Below, in pieces: positions 1-9,689 of a stretch of 64,000 nucleotides of DNA. Under the pieces are notes generated by a model. It searched no databases, was not told the origin of the DNA, and saw only the letters and a program-made list of their open reading frames with translations. Source of the stretch: Caulobacter segnis (lineage in GTDB: Bacteria; Pseudomonadota; Alphaproteobacteria; Caulobacterales; Caulobacteraceae); the NCBI RefSeq assembly GCF_023935105.1, contig NZ_CP096040.1:2852001-2916000 (forward strand). Reading direction: 5' to 3'. The translations under genes and the position numbers were made by a program. Position 1 is the first letter of the stretch, and each line of letters starts with the position of its first letter.

Positions 1-768
1 TTCCTCGACGCCGCCGGCCGCTATCTGGAGAACTGGGCCGACATCTACCAGTTCTCGTTCAACCCGATCGACGAGACGGGCTTCGACACGCTGCTGATGG
101 CCTACGACCTGACCGAGGACGACCTCCCCGCCCCCGTTCGCGCCAAGGTCGATGCGTTCTGGCGCAAGATGGCGGTCGGTTATCTCGACGCCATCGACGC
201 TGGGCCCCGGAACGCCAACACCAACTGGCAGAGCCATCGGGTCAAGCTGGCGACCATGGCCGCGTTCCAGACCGGCGACACGGCGATCATCGACCGGGCC
301 CGTGAGGCCTACCGTAGGCAGATCGCCGCCAACCTGCTGCCAGACGGCAGCATGTTCGACTTCCACGAGCGCGACGCCCTGCACTACGTCACCTACAATC
401 TGGATCCGCTGATGATGGCCGCGCTTTCGGCCCGGGCGCATGGCCTGGACTGGTTCGGCTGGAAGAGCCCGGCGGGCGCCAGCCTGCCCCACTCCCTCGA
501 CTGGCTGGCCGCCTATGCGCGGGGCGACAAGACCCATATCGAGTTCGCCAACTCAAAGATCCAGTTCGACCGCGACCGCGCCGCCGCCGGTCAGAAGGAG
601 TACGCCCCGCACCCGTGGGACGTCGGCAACGGCGTCTCGACCTACAGCCTGGCCAGCCTGCTGGACGCCCGATACCTGCCGCTGCGCGACGACCTGGTGA
701 AGCGCACCGGCAAGCGCCCACCCGTCTGGACCGAGATCCAGCGCGCTTCGCAGAGCCCGGCGCGTTGA
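1..768 (+). CDS. Alginate lyase-like polysaccharide lyase, 3' part (5' end outside window)
   Basis: The reading frame is open from base 1, so the gene begins upstream; 255 C-terminal residues are visible. The protein has the alternating aromatic/helical character of the (alpha/alpha)-barrel alginate lyase domain: a TNWQSHR segment, then GSMFDFHERDALHY, a HYVTYNLDPL segment and the later PHSLDWLAAYARG helix. Enzymes of this family act in the periplasm or outside the cell, cleaving uronate polymers by beta-elimination. The signal peptide would be upstream and cannot be checked. The next gene follows 56 bp later with its own ribosome binding site. Family call is from motif memory, so substrate is not certain. 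Confidence 0.6.
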   Translation, partial: FLDAAGRYLENWADIYQFSFNPIDETGFDTLLMAYDLTEDDLPAPVRAKVDAFWRKMAVGYLDAIDAGPRNANTNWQSHRVKLATMAAFQTGDTAIIDRAREAYRRQIAANLLPDGSMFDFHERDALHYVTYNLDPLMMAALSARAHGLDWFGWKSPAGASLPHSLDWLAAYARGDKTHIEFANSKIQFDRDRAAAGQKEYAPHPWDVGNGVSTYSLASLLDARYLPLRDDLVKRTGKRPPVWTEIQRASQSPAR

Positions 769-824
769 ACCGGTTCGGTTGACCCGGGTTCTCCCGTCTG
801 ACCCAATCGAGGCGGGAGAACCTG

Positions 825-1406
825 ATGACTCGCAACAACCGTATCCTGGTCGGCGCCGGCGTGGTGCTCGCCGCCCTCCTGATCGCCGCCTATTTCGTCT
901 CGCCGATTATCGCCCTGCACGGACTGACGACGGCGGCGAAGGCCGGCGATCGCGCCAAGCTGGAACGCGGCATCGATTTTCCCGCCGTCCGCGAGAGCCT
1001 GAAGTCTCAGCTCAAGACCGTGATGACCAAGTCCATCGCCGCGGATCCCAAGCTGCGCGACAACCCGTTCGCGGCGCTGGGCCAGATGCTGCTGGTCGGC
1101 GTGATCGACAAGGCCGTGGACGCCTACGCCACGCCGGACGCCATCGCCGAGATGGTCGCCACCAACAAGGCGCCGGAACATATCTCGACCGACGCGCCGC
1201 CGCCGATCGAGCAACCCAAGCCCGAGCCCAAGGCCAAGTCGACGACTGAAGCGCACTACGCTTACGACGGGCTGAACCACTTCCGCGCGACCTATCGCGA
1301 CAAGACCGACAAGCCCGGCGACGAACTGGGCCTGGTCATGGAGCGGCGGGGCCTGTTCACCTGGAAGCTGGTCAAGATCGAGCTGCCGCCGAACCTCGGC
1401 CACTAG
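825..1406 (+). CDS. DUF2939 family membrane-anchored protein
   Basis: 193 residues with one N-terminal hydrophobic segment (residues 7-26), likely a signal anchor placing the rest in the periplasm. The following stretch HGLTTAAKAGDRAKLERGID, then FPAVRESLKSQL, is typical of the DUF2939 family, whose function is unknown. A good Shine-Dalgarno (GGCGGGAG) stands about 8 bases before the ATG. The C-terminal third has a proline/lysine linker around residues 125-142 and ends in a short beta-rich part. The stop codon shares bases with the stop of the convergent phosphatase gene (1403), so the two genes meet tail to tail. Confidence 0.75.
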   Translation: MTRNNRILVGAGVVLAALLIAAYFVSPIIALHGLTTAAKAGDRAKLERGIDFPAVRESLKSQLKTVMTKSIAADPKLRDNPFAALGQMLLVGVIDKAVDAYATPDAIAEMVATNKAPEHISTDAPPPIEQPKPEPKAKSTTEAHYAYDGLNHFRATYRDKTDKPGDELGLVMERRGLFTWKLVKIELPPNLGH

Positions 1407-1888
1407 TCCAGGCGCCAGTCGATCATCGTCCCTTCGCAGGCGTCGACGCCCCGGCCGATGTCGGCGATCGCCGCGCGCATCGCGCCATCACGTGCCAGCG
1501 CCGCGTCCGCTAGCGCTACCATCAGGGCGTTCGGCGTGGCCTCGGGGCAGACCGCGCGCAGGTGCTTCGCCAGACTTGCTTCTCGCCCGGGCGGCCGGAC
1601 CGCGCAGGCCAGGATATAGGCCGCCGCCGTCGAGCGGCTGACGCCGGCGTGGCAGTGGATCAGCAGGGTCGCCGTTCCCGCGAGCGCCAGGATCGCGGCG
1701 ACATCCGCCGCCGACGGCGCCACCAGGCCGGCGCGCGGCTCGACGATGTCGTTGAACCGCAGCAGCGTGCGCGGGGCGGCGATCGATGGCGCATCGGCGT
1801 CCGGCGAGAGCAGGGTCAGGACATGGTCGACCGATGCGCGGGCCAGCAGGCGGTCGACGGCGGTGATCGGGCCGACCAGCAGTCTCAT
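1403..1888 (-). CDS. Dual-specificity/tyrosine phosphatase-like protein at end of B12 operon
   Basis: 161 residues. The motif HCHAGVSRS gives the C(X)5R signature of cysteine phosphatases, with the nucleophilic Cys at about residue 93 and a candidate general acid (Asp) in the FNDIVEPRAG segment upstream. The ATG overlaps the cobS stop (ATGA, 1885-1888), so the gene is translationally coupled to cobS and is the last of the riboswitch-controlled operon. No CobC-type histidine phosphatase, the usual alpha-ribazole-5'-phosphate or cobalamin-5'-phosphate phosphatase, is present in this cluster. I infer that this protein may fill that step; a signalling protein phosphatase is the alternative. Confidence 0.8.
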   Translation of the reverse strand: MRLLVGPITAVDRLLARASVDHVLTLLSPDADAPSIAAPRTLLRFNDIVEPRAGLVAPSAADVAAILALAGTATLLIHCHAGVSRSTAAAYILACAVRPPGREASLAKHLRAVCPEATPNALMVALADAALARDGAMRAAIADIGRGVDACEGTMIDWRLD

Positions 1889-2646
1889 ACCAGCGCCGCC
1901 ACGCCCAGCAGGAAGCCCAGTTCGAACACCTGCTCGATCGCGCCCAGCACGTCGCCGGTGTGGCCGCCGATAAGGCGCTTGGCCAAGCTCGCCATGAGGA
2001 TCGCCAGGAGCGCGCCGCCCGCCACGCCGGCCAGGGCCGCGCCCGCCGGCAGCAGCGCCAGCGGCCAGGCGGCGATCAGCACCGCCATGACGATCTCGCC
2101 CAGGCCTACGCCCCGGGGCACGGGTTTCCACTTGCCCGCCTCGCCCTCGGGCGCGTAGGGCGTCGCCCGCATGGCCACGACGGCGGCGGCGCGACCCAGG
2201 CCGTGAGCGGCCAGCAGGGCGACGGCGGCGGTCGGGACCGACGTCGAGGCCAGCACCGAGCCCTTTGTCGCCAGGCACAGCACCAGCGCGCAGACCCCAT
2301 AGGTCCCGACCCGGCTGTCCTTCATGATCTCCAGGCGTCGCGCGGGCGTCTGCCCGCCGCCCAGCCCGTCGGCGGTGTCGGCCAGGCCGTCCTCATGGAA
2401 CGCTCCGGTGATCAACAGGCCGACCGCAATGGCCAGCATCGCCGCCACCGCGCCGCCCCACACGCGCTCGGCCCCGACCAGCACCATGGCGCTGACCAGG
2501 CCGACGCCCTGTCCGACCAGAGGAAAGTACCGCGCCGAGCGGGTGATCCAGTCGGGTTTGAAGTTCGCCAGGTTCGGCGTCGGAACGCGCGTCAGGAACT
2601 GCACGGCGCACAGCAGCAGCCGGACCTGATGGCGCGCCCAGGTCAT
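1885..2646 (-). CDS. cobS: Adenosylcobinamide-GDP ribazoletransferase
   Basis: 253 residues, the usual size for CobS. It joins adenosylcobinamide-GDP to alpha-ribazole or its phosphate, giving cobalamin or cobalamin phosphate, at the inner membrane. Conserved parts are QFLTRVPTP near the N-terminus, FPLVGQGVGL, the acidic GAFHEDGLADTADGLGGG metal site, and MKDSRVGTYG. Several hydrophobic helices follow. The ATG chosen lies 3 bp inside the end of cobT; a GTG two codons earlier (GTGA overlap with the cobT stop) is an equally possible start. The 3' end overlaps the phosphatase start by 4 bp. Confidence 0.95.
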   Translation of the reverse strand: MTWARHQVRLLLCAVQFLTRVPTPNLANFKPDWITRSARYFPLVGQGVGLVSAMVLVGAERVWGGAVAAMLAIAVGLLITGAFHEDGLADTADGLGGGQTPARRLEIMKDSRVGTYGVCALVLCLATKGSVLASTSVPTAAVALLAAHGLGRAAAVVAMRATPYAPEGEAGKWKPVPRGVGLGEIVMAVLIAAWPLALLPAGAALAGVAGGALLAILMASLAKRLIGGHTGDVLGAIEQVFELGFLLGVAALV

Positions 2647-2648
2647 GG

Positions 2649-3680
2649 TCACAGGCGACCGCTCATGACGTCGTCCAGGCTGGCGACGTCGCTCAGCAAT
2701 CGCGACGCCGCGCGCACGATCGGCAGGGCCAGCAGCGCGCCGGTCCCCTCGCCCAGGCGCAGGTCCAACTGCAGCAGCGGTGAGGCGTCCAGCGCCTGCA
2801 GCATCCCTTGATGCCCGCGTTCGGCCGACTGGTGGCAGAATACGCAGTAGGCCTTGGCCGCCGGGTTCAGCCGGATCGCCGCCAGGGCCGCCGCCGTGAC
2901 GATGAAGCCGTCGATCAGCACCGGAACCCGCGCCGAGGCCGCGCCAAGCACCGCCCCGGCCATCATCGTGATCTCCAGGCCGCCGAACTGCGCCAGGACA
3001 GCCTCGGGCGCCGTGGCGTCGGTTCGAGCCGCCGCTCGCTCCAGCGTCGCCAGCTTGAGGGCCAGGCCCGCGTCGTCGTGTCCCGTTCCGCGCCCGACGC
3101 AATCCGCCAGCGGCGCCGGGGCCAGCCGGTGCATGACCAGAGCGGCCGAGGCGGTGTTGCCGATACCCATCTCACCCAGCGCCAAGATCTCGAAACCCTC
3201 GGCGACCGCCTCCCGGGCGACCTGCGCGCCACGCTCCAGCGCCTCGCCGATCTCGTCGGGCGTCAGGGCCGGCTCGACGGCGGCGTTGCGGGTCCCGCGC
3301 CGAACCTTCTCGTCGCGCAAGGCCGGATGCGCCGGCAGGTCGGCGTCGACCCCGGCGTCGACCACCCGCAGCTCGGCGCCGACCGCGCCGGCGAAGGCGT
3401 TGGCGCTGGCCTTGCCGGCCAGGAAGGTGGCGACCATGGCCTGGGTGACGCTGGCCGGATAGGCCGACACCCCCTCTGCGGTCAGGCCGTGATCCCCGGC
3501 GAAGACCAGCAGCAAGGCCTTGTCGAAGGCCGGTGGCGGTCCACCCGCGATCAGGCCCAGTTGGACCGCGAGATCCTCCACCCGTCCCAAGGCGCCGGGC
3601 GGCTTGGCCTTGCCGTCGAGCAGCGCGCGCCACGCCGCCGCGCCGGCCGTGTCGACCGGGGTCACAGGGGGAAGGTTCAT
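2649..3680 (-). CDS. cobT: Nicotinate-nucleotide--dimethylbenzimidazole phosphoribosyltransferase
   Basis: 343 residues, matching the CobT family. It activates dimethylbenzimidazole by transferring phosphoribose from nicotinate mononucleotide, giving alpha-ribazole phosphate for CobS. Visible landmarks are [13 protein letters not shown], the [19 protein letters not shown] segment, [23 protein letters not shown] and, near the C-terminus, the [10 protein letters not shown] segment followed by [14 protein letters not shown] with the catalytic Glu. The start ATG overlaps the cobQ stop as ATGA (3677-3680). It lies in the middle of the riboswitch-controlled operon. Confidence 0.97.
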   Translation of the reverse strand: MNLPPVTPVDTAGAAAWRALLDGKAKPPGALGRVEDLAVQLGLIAGGPPPAFDKALLLVFAGDHGLTAEGVSAYPASVTQAMVATFLAGKASANAFAGAVGAELRVVDAGVDADLPAHPALRDEKVRRGTRNAAVEPALTPDEIGEALERGAQVAREAVAEGFEILALGEMGIGNTASAALVMHRLAPAPLADCVGRGTGHDDAGLALKLATLERAAARTDATAPEAVLAQFGGLEITMMAGAVLGAASARVPVLIDGFIVTAAALAAIRLNPAAKAYCVFCHQSAERGHQGMLQALDASPLLQLDLRLGEGTGALLALPIVRAASRLLSDVASLDDVMSGRL

Positions 3681-5137
3681 CGTGAGGACTCCAGGCCCGC
3701 CAGACGCATGAGGGCGGGAATGTCGAAGGATTGCTCCAGGACGCCGGCGATCTCGTCCAGCGCCCGGTCGATGCGGACCGCCTGGTCCAGGCCGTCGGAC
3801 GCCGCGCCAAGCTCGGACAGCAGCTCGGCCCGCGCCTCGGCCAGATCGAACAAGCCGTGGACGTAACAGCCCTTGACGCGGCCATCGGCCGACAGGGCGC
3901 CGTCGGTCCCGCCGTCGTCGAAGGCCAGCATCGGCGCGACGAGACCACCCGTTCGCCCGACATGCATCTCGTAGCCCTCGAACCGCGCACCGCCCGGCAG
4001 GTGGCCCGCGACGGGGCGCAGGGTCTTGTCGCCGGTCATCACCGTCTCGACGTCCAGCAGGCCCAGCCCCTGGATCGAGTCCGGCGCGCCCTCGACGCCG
4101 TCGGGATCCGAGAGCCGCCGGCCCAGCATCTGATAGCCGCCGCATACGCCCAGCACCCGTCCGCCCCGTCGTACGTGGGCCATCAGGTCGATGTCCCACC
4201 CCTGGACGCGCAGGAAGGCCAGGTCCGCCAGGGTCGCCTTGGTCCCGGGCAGGATGACGAGGTCGGCGTCGCCGGGCAGCGGCGTCCCGGGCGGAACGAA
4301 GGCGAACGCGACTTCGGGCTCGGCGCGCAGGGCGTCGAACTCGTCGAAATTGGCGATGCGCGACAACATCGGCACGACGATACGGATCTTGCGTCGGTCC
4401 GCCCCGGCGGCGTGGTCCAGCACCACGGCGTCCTCGGCCGGCAAGCGTCGCGCCGCCGCCAGCCACGGCGCCATGCCCAGATCCGCCCAGCCCGTGCGGC
4501 GAACGATCTCGGCGCGGCCATCCTGGAACAGGCTGGGATCACCGCGGAACTTGTTGATCACAAAGCCTCGGATCATGGCGCGGTCGTCGTCATCGAGCAC
4601 GGCGTGGGCGCCGACCAGGGCGGCGATCACGTGGCCCCTATCGATGTCGCCGACCAGCACGACCGGCGTGTCCGTGGCCAGAGCGAAACCCATGTTGGCG
4701 ATGTCGCCGGCGCGCAGGTTGATCTCGGCCGGGCTGCCGGCGCCCTCGACGATGACGAGGTCGCTCTGCGCCTCCAGGCGGCGGAAGCTCTCGACGACGG
4801 TGTCCAGCAGCGCGGCCTTGCGCTCCTGATAGCCCCGCGCCTTCCAGGTCCCGGCCATCTTGCCACGCACCACCAGCTGGGCGCCGACATCGCTCTGGGG
4901 TTTCAGCAGCACCGGGTTCATGTCGACGGTCGGGGCCACGCGACAGGCGATGGCCTGCAGCGCCTGGGCGCGGCCGATCTCGCCGCCGTCGGCGGTGACG
5001 GCGGCGTTGTTGGACATGTTCTGCGGCTTGAACGGTCGGACCGTCAGGCCGCGATTGGCGAACAGCCGGCACAGCCCGGCCACCAGCACCGACTTGCCGA
5101 CGTCCGAGCCGCACCCCTGGATCATCAATGCGGCCAT
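3677..5137 (-). CDS. cobQ: Cobyric acid synthase (glutamine amidotransferase)
   Basis: 486 residues. CobQ amidates four carboxyl groups of adenosylcobyrinic acid a,c-diamide using glutamine and ATP. The N-terminal half is a dethiobiotin-synthetase-like P-loop domain: [42 protein letters not shown]. The C-terminal half is a class I amidotransferase with the nucleophilic Cys in [12 protein letters not shown] and the His in CYVHGLFD. It overlaps cobD by 13 bp and cobT by 4 bp. Presence of cobQ shows the cell can use late de novo intermediates or salvaged cobyrinic acid diamide, not only cobinamide. Confidence 0.97.
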   Translation of the reverse strand: MAALMIQGCGSDVGKSVLVAGLCRLFANRGLTVRPFKPQNMSNNAAVTADGGEIGRAQALQAIACRVAPTVDMNPVLLKPQSDVGAQLVVRGKMAGTWKARGYQERKAALLDTVVESFRRLEAQSDLVIVEGAGSPAEINLRAGDIANMGFALATDTPVVLVGDIDRGHVIAALVGAHAVLDDDDRAMIRGFVINKFRGDPSLFQDGRAEIVRRTGWADLGMAPWLAAARRLPAEDAVVLDHAAGADRRKIRIVVPMLSRIANFDEFDALRAEPEVAFAFVPPGTPLPGDADLVILPGTKATLADLAFLRVQGWDIDLMAHVRRGGRVLGVCGGYQMLGRRLSDPDGVEGAPDSIQGLGLLDVETVMTGDKTLRPVAGHLPGGARFEGYEMHVGRTGGLVAPMLAFDDGGTDGALSADGRVKGCYVHGLFDLAEARAELLSELGAASDGLDQAVRIDRALDEIAGVLEQSFDIPALMRLAGLESSR

Positions 5138-6051
5138 GCGAATCCCCCCACGGCCAGCATCAGCCAGAGCATCCCGCAGGCAAGCCGATAGACCTTCAAG
5201 GCGCGCCTCAGGTCCGCCGCCACAGTCGCCCTACCCTCGCCCAGGATCGGACGCTCCGACGGCGCGCCGTCGTACCAGGCCAAGCCGCCCAGCCTGACGC
5301 CCAGCGCGCCGGCCATCGCCGCTTCGGGCCAGCCGGCGTTGGGCGAGGCGTGCTTGCGGGCGTCGCGCAGCATGATCCGCCACCCGCCCTTCCCGGCCAG
5401 AGCGACGAGAACGCCCGCCAGACGGGCCGGAATCCAGTTGAGCACGTCGTCGAACCGCGCCGAGGCCCAGCCGAACGATCGCCACCGGGGCTCGCGATGG
5501 CCGATCAGGCTGTCGGCGGTGTTGACCGCCTTGTAGACGAACAGGCCCGGCAAGCCGCCGATCACGAACCAGAACAGCGGCGCGACCACGCCGTCGTTGA
5601 AGCTCTCGGCCAGGCTCTCGATCGCCGCGGCGGCGACCCCGCCCTCGTCGAGCCGCTCGACGTCGCGGCCGACGATCTTGCCGACGGCCAGCCGTGCGGC
5701 GTCCAGGTCGCCGGCGTTCAGTGGCTTGGCCACCGCGCGGACGTGGTCCCACAGGCTGTGCTGCGCCAGGCCCAACCCGCCGACAGCGACGACGGCCCAG
5801 GGACCGCCGTACCGGGTGATCAGCCATCCCGCCGCGCCGCTGGCCGCGACGACCGTCATCAGGGTCATCACCCCGAACACGCGCCGCAGCGCCTCGCCGA
5901 AGGCCGCCTGGTTCAGCATCTGCTCGAGGGCCGAGATCAGCGCCCCGATCCAGGCCACGGGATGCGGGACGCGCCGATGCAGCGCCTCCGGATAGCCGAC
6001 GGCGGCTTCCAGGGCGGCGGCGGCCAGCACGATCCAGGGACTAGCCGACAC
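5125..6051 (-). CDS. cobD: Adenosylcobinamide-phosphate synthase CobD/CbiB
   Basis: 308 residues, an integral membrane enzyme that attaches the aminopropanol (phosphate) arm to cobyric acid. Family landmarks are the [10 protein letters not shown] segment near residue 31, [20 protein letters not shown], the [26 protein letters not shown] region, the GHR motif just after it, and [18 protein letters not shown]. Several hydrophobic helices are spread along the chain. Start overlaps the upstream ATPase gene by 11 bp and the stop overlaps cobQ by 13 bp, consistent with translational coupling. The CobC-type decarboxylase further up the same operon would supply the aminopropanol phosphate. Confidence 0.95.
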   Translation of the reverse strand: MSASPWIVLAAAALEAAVGYPEALHRRVPHPVAWIGALISALEQMLNQAAFGEALRRVFGVMTLMTVVAASGAAGWLITRYGGPWAVVAVGGLGLAQHSLWDHVRAVAKPLNAGDLDAARLAVGKIVGRDVERLDEGGVAAAAIESLAESFNDGVVAPLFWFVIGGLPGLFVYKAVNTADSLIGHREPRWRSFGWASARFDDVLNWIPARLAGVLVALAGKGGWRIMLRDARKHASPNAGWPEAAMAGALGVRLGGLAWYDGAPSERPILGEGRATVAADLRRALKVYRLACGMLWLMLAVGGFAWPH

Positions 6052-6826
6052 GGCCCAGGACTTCGATCAGCGGGCCGATCTCGCCGGCGTGGCGACGGAT
6101 CAGGACGCCGTAGACGTCCGACAGGATCTCGGGCGTCAAGGCGATCTCCGGCGCGGCGTCGGCGATCAGTTGACCGTCGCTGAGCACCAGCACCCGGTCG
6201 GCGAAGCGCGCGGCCAGGTTCAGGTCGTGCAGGGTGACGATCACGCCCTTGCCTTGGTCATGCGCCATCCGGCGGAACAGGGCCAGGGCGTCCAGGGCAT
6301 GGCCTGGGTCCAGGCCGGTCAGCGGCTCATCGGCCAACAGCCAGTCGGTCTCGCCGGCCAGGGCGCGGGCGATCAGGGCGCGGGCCCGCTCGCCGCCGGA
6401 CATCCGGGTGACGGGGCGATCGGCGAAGGCCTCCAGACTGGCCGCGGCGATGGCGGCGTCGATCACCGTCCGATCGCCGTCGCTGGGACCGAAGGCGCCC
6501 AGATGCGGCGTGCGTCCCAGGCCGACGAAGGCGCGGACGTCGACATCCCAGGCGATCTCGGGCGTCTGAGCCAGGAAGGCGAGGCGTCGCGCCCGTGTCC
6601 GGCCGGGCAAGGCCGCGATCGGCGCTCCGTCCAGGAGGGCCGCGCCGGCGTCCGACTTCAGCAGGCCCGCCAGGCAGGCCAGCAGGGTCGACTTGCCCGC
6701 GCCGTTGGGGCCGACGATGGCGATCACCTGCCCCCTGTCGAACCGGGCGGAGATTCCACGCAGGATCGGGCGATCGCCGAAGCGCAACGCGATGGCGTCC
6801 GCGCGCAGGCCTTGTTCGGTGCTCAC
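6041..6826 (-). CDS. btuD: ABC transporter ATP-binding protein, corrinoid (BtuD-like) import
   Basis: 261 residues, starting with GTG in a GTGA overlap with the permease stop. All ABC motifs are present: Walker A GPNGAGKST, Q-loop FLAQTPEIAWD, signature MSGGERARAL, Walker B DWLLADEP, and H-loop VIVTLHDLN. The order permease-ATPase directly after a periplasmic binding protein, in an operon led by btuB and a cobalamin riboswitch, supports corrinoid import; by sequence alone it is also similar to ferric-siderophore (FecE/FhuC) ATPases. An ATG start is not available close by, so GTG is preferred. Confidence 0.88.
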   Translation of the reverse strand: MSTEQGLRADAIALRFGDRPILRGISARFDRGQVIAIVGPNGAGKSTLLACLAGLLKSDAGAALLDGAPIAALPGRTRARRLAFLAQTPEIAWDVDVRAFVGLGRTPHLGAFGPSDGDRTVIDAAIAAASLEAFADRPVTRMSGGERARALIARALAGETDWLLADEPLTGLDPGHALDALALFRRMAHDQGKGVIVTLHDLNLAARFADRVLVLSDGQLIADAAPEIALTPEILSDVYGVLIRRHAGEIGPLIEVLGRVG

Positions 6827-7827
6827 GCCAGCCTCCGTCGCATCGAGATCAGCATGGCCAGGAAGAACGGACCACCCAGCGCGGCCATGGCGACGCTGAG
6901 CTTGATCTCGCTGGCCGCCGGGGTCATCCGCACCAGGATGTCGGCGCCCAGGGTCAGGGCCGCGCCGCCCAGGAACGACGGCAGCAGCACCGCGCTCGAC
7001 CTGGAGCCCAGCAGCGGCCGCAGCAGGTGGGGGGTGATCAGGCCGACGAAGCTGATGACGCCGGTCACCGCCACGCTGGACCCGACCGCCACGGCGACAC
7101 CGACGGCCATCAACAGGCGGGTCCGCGACAGATCCACGCCCAGCGACTTGGCGCCCTGCTCGCCCAGGGTCAGGGCGTCCAGCGATCGGCCCAGGGTCAA
7201 GAGCAGCAGCCCGCCGGCGATCACGCCCGGCGCGGCCAGCTTGACCTCCTCGACGCTGCGGTCGGCCAGCGAGCCCATCACCCAGTTGACGATCTCGTTC
7301 ACCGCCCAGGGATTGGGGGCCAGGTTGAGGGCCAGGGCGATGGCCGCTCCGCACACGGTCTGGATGACGAAGCCGGCCAGGAGGAATGTGACGATGCTGG
7401 AGGTGACGCCGGCCAGGCTGAGCAGCAGAGCGACGCCGGCCCCGGCGCCGACCATGGCCGCCAGCGGCAGGATCCAGTGCGCCTCGCCCGCCGCGCCGAG
7501 ATAAAGGGTCAGCACCGCCCCCAGCGCCGCCGAGGTCGAGACGCCCAAGGCGGCGGGATCGGCCAGCGGGTTGCGGGTGTAGCCCTGCAGCGCCGCCCCG
7601 GAGAGACCGAGCGCGCCGCCGACCAGGATCGCCAGGATCGTGCGCGGCAGGCGCAGGCCAAAGACGATGGCCCAGCGTGGATCCTGGCCGTGCGAGACCC
7701 AGGCGCTCCAGGGCGTCCAGACCCGGCCGGCGCACAGGCTGACGCCGAACAGGACCACCAGCAGCGCCACGAGGACGCCCATGATCATCCAGGCGGACTT
7801 TGGTCCGGGGATCTGATGGGGCTTCAT
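6823..7827 (-). CDS. btuC: FecCD-family ABC permease, corrinoid (BtuC-like) import
   Basis: 334 residues with about ten hydrophobic segments, the usual plan of the BtuC/FecCD permeases. Recognisable parts are GLRLPRTILAILVGGALGLSG, ALQGYTRNPLADPAALGVS (cut here only by the description), GVISFVGLITPHLLRPLLGS with the coupling-helix region, and a C-terminal GGPFFLAML. It moves substrate through the inner membrane as a dimer with the BtuD-like ATPase encoded next. The start forms an ATGA overlap with the binding-protein stop (7824-7827) and the stop forms GTGA with the ATPase. Confidence 0.9.
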   Translation of the reverse strand: MKPHQIPGPKSAWMIMGVLVALLVVLFGVSLCAGRVWTPWSAWVSHGQDPRWAIVFGLRLPRTILAILVGGALGLSGAALQGYTRNPLADPAALGVSTSAALGAVLTLYLGAAGEAHWILPLAAMVGAGAGVALLLSLAGVTSSIVTFLLAGFVIQTVCGAAIALALNLAPNPWAVNEIVNWVMGSLADRSVEEVKLAAPGVIAGGLLLLTLGRSLDALTLGEQGAKSLGVDLSRTRLLMAVGVAVAVGSSVAVTGVISFVGLITPHLLRPLLGSRSSAVLLPSFLGGAALTLGADILVRMTPAASEIKLSVAMAALGGPFFLAMLISMRRRLA

Positions 7828-8681
7828 GCGCCCTCCTTCAGCGCCTGGGCGCGGGCCTTGGCCATGGCGGCGGCGGTCTCGATCAGCACCGGGCCGCCGC
7901 AGTAGAGAAGCTTTTCAGGCACGCGCACCTGGCGCATCCGGCCCGCGATCGTCTTGAGCGCCGGATGGGTCATCACCCGGTCGGCCCAGCTGCGCGCGCC
8001 GGGCGCCGGCGCGCCGACCAACAGCACCTGGGGCGGATCGGCCAGCAGCCGCTCCAGCGGGACATTGCCCCAGGTCTTCAGGCCGAAGCGCCGGGCGACA
8101 TTGTCGAAACCGGCACGATCCATCATCTCGTCGACCAGGGTGCCCGGACCGGCCGCGAAACCGTTGGGCTGGTAGATCAGGGCGCTCAACCGGCGCGCGC
8201 CTGGCGCGGGCGTCGCCGCGGCGATCGCCGCCTGGATCCGCCCGACCAGGGCCTCGCCCCGGTCGGGATGGCCGATCAGCTTGGCCAGCTTGCGGACCTG
8301 GGCCAGGCTCTCGTCGACCGACTTGGGGACCTTGAAGCGCTGCACCGGGACGTCCAGGCGTTTGAGGGCGTTGCGGGTGGCCAGCGCCGAGTGCTGGCTG
8401 GCCAGGACCAGGTCGGGGCGCAGCGCGATGACCTCCTCGGCGCTTTCCCAGGTGAACGGCAAGGTCCGGGCCTGGGCGGCGACGGTCGAGCCGTGCTCCT
8501 CGCGGGCGTAGTGGCTGAGGGCGGCGATCTGGCCGCGATCGGCCAGGTGGACCAGCATCGCGTCCAGACAGCTGTTCAGCGACACGATCCGGCTCGGGAC
8601 GAGGTTGGACGCGATAGCGGGCGCTCCGGCCGCCGCCAGCGCCAGGGCCCCGCCGACAATCTCGCGACGATTGGCGCTCAT
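7824..8681 (-). CDS. btuF: Periplasmic corrinoid-binding protein (BtuF-like)
   Basis: 285 residues. An N-terminal signal (residues 5-24; NRRE followed by a hydrophobic alanine-rich core) directs export; there is no lipobox, so the mature protein is probably soluble in the periplasm. The fold is the two-lobe helical-backbone binding protein: RIVSLNSCLDAMLVHL, then ALRPDLVLAS and a central long helix SLAQVRKLAKLIG. It would pass corrinoids from BtuB to the BtuCD-like permease. The sequence is far from E. coli BtuF, so identity rests mainly on operon context. Start and stop overlap both neighbours by 4 bp. Confidence 0.82.
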   Translation of the reverse strand: MSANRREIVGGALALAAAGAPAIASNLVPSRIVSLNSCLDAMLVHLADRGQIAALSHYAREEHGSTVAAQARTLPFTWESAEEVIALRPDLVLASQHSALATRNALKRLDVPVQRFKVPKSVDESLAQVRKLAKLIGHPDRGEALVGRIQAAIAAATPAPGARRLSALIYQPNGFAAGPGTLVDEMMDRAGFDNVARRFGLKTWGNVPLERLLADPPQVLLVGAPAPGARSWADRVMTHPALKTIAGRMRQVRVPEKLLYCGGPVLIETAAAMAKARAQALKEGA

Positions 8682-9685
8682 GACCGCACCGCCTGAAGCG
8701 CTTGCTCGAAGCGATTGAAATCCTTACGGGAAGGCAAGCCGAGACGAAGCCGGTTGGAATGGTCGGCGAACGGTCGCGTCAGCACGCCCTGCCCGCACAG
8801 CCGCGCGAACAGGTCATGGGCGTCGGCGACCTCGACCAGGCGGAAGAGATCGCAACCGCCCAGCACCTTCAGTCCGGCTCGCGCCAGGACCGCGTCGACC
8901 CGCGCCGCCTGATCGGCCAGCCAGTCGCGAGCCGAGGTCCGCCAGGCGACGTCGGCATAAGCGCCAAGTCCCAGCGCCAGGGCGTCGGCGCTGATCGGCC
9001 AATCGCCCAGTCGTGCGCGAAGATCCCCAACGAACCCATTGTTTCCGATGGCGAAACCCAGGCGCGCTCCGGGCAGGCCATAGAATTTTCCGAACGAGCG
9101 AAGCGTCACCAGCCGGTCGATCTCGAGGTCCGCCACGCTGAGTTCGGGGGCGACCTCGACGAAGGACTCGTCGACGATCGTCCATCGTCCCCGATCCGAC
9201 CGCTCGGCCGCCAAATCCGCCAGGGCCTCCCGCGAGATCCGGCGGCCGTCGGGATTGTTGGGATTGACCACGACCAGCACGTCGGCGGCCCTGCCCCTCG
9301 GATCGTCCAGCTCCGCGACCAGGCTCGCTTTCGCCCAGGCTTCGACGTGTCCTCCGTAGAGCGGCGCCAGCAGCGCGGCCGATGCGCCGCCAAGCAGGCC
9401 CGGCAGCAGCCGCAGGGCCGCTTCCGCGCCCGAGACCGCGACGACGCGCCCCGGATCGGCCACGCCGAACGCGCGCGCCGCCGCGGCTTCCAGATCCGCC
9501 AGGTCCCGCGGATCGGGCAGCCGCGTCAGGGCGTCCGCCGGCGCCCTCGGCCCCGGCCACGGCTCGGGATTGATCCCGGTCGACAGGTCGAGCCAAGGAC
9601 CTGGCGCGTCCGGATAGGCGGCCATCGCCTCGCGGAGACGGCCGCCGTGCCGGAAGGCGCCGATGGTGGAAATCGACGCCGTCAT
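8678..9685 (-). CDS. cobC: Threonine-phosphate decarboxylase (CobC type, class I/II PLP aminotransferase fold)
   Basis: 335 residues. The PLP enzyme decarboxylates threonine phosphate to aminopropanol phosphate for the nucleotide loop arm. Landmarks: FRHGGRLREA and LDLSTGINPEPWP at the N-terminus, VVVNPNNPDGRR, the IVDESFVEV segment, and the PLP lysine in LRSFGKFYGLPGARLGFAIG. 'cobC' is used in the Pseudomonas denitrificans sense; the Salmonella name for this enzyme is CobD. It lies 4 bp downstream of the btuB stop and overlaps btuF by 4 bp. Confidence 0.93.
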   Translation of the reverse strand: MTASISTIGAFRHGGRLREAMAAYPDAPGPWLDLSTGINPEPWPGPRAPADALTRLPDPRDLADLEAAAARAFGVADPGRVVAVSGAEAALRLLPGLLGGASAALLAPLYGGHVEAWAKASLVAELDDPRGRAADVLVVVNPNNPDGRRISREALADLAAERSDRGRWTIVDESFVEVAPELSVADLEIDRLVTLRSFGKFYGLPGARLGFAIGNNGFVGDLRARLGDWPISADALALGLGAYADVAWRTSARDWLADQAARVDAVLARAGLKVLGGCDLFRLVEVADAHDLFARLCGQGVLTRPFADHSNRLRLGLPSRKDFNRFEQALQAVRS

Positions 9686-9689
9686 CGGC

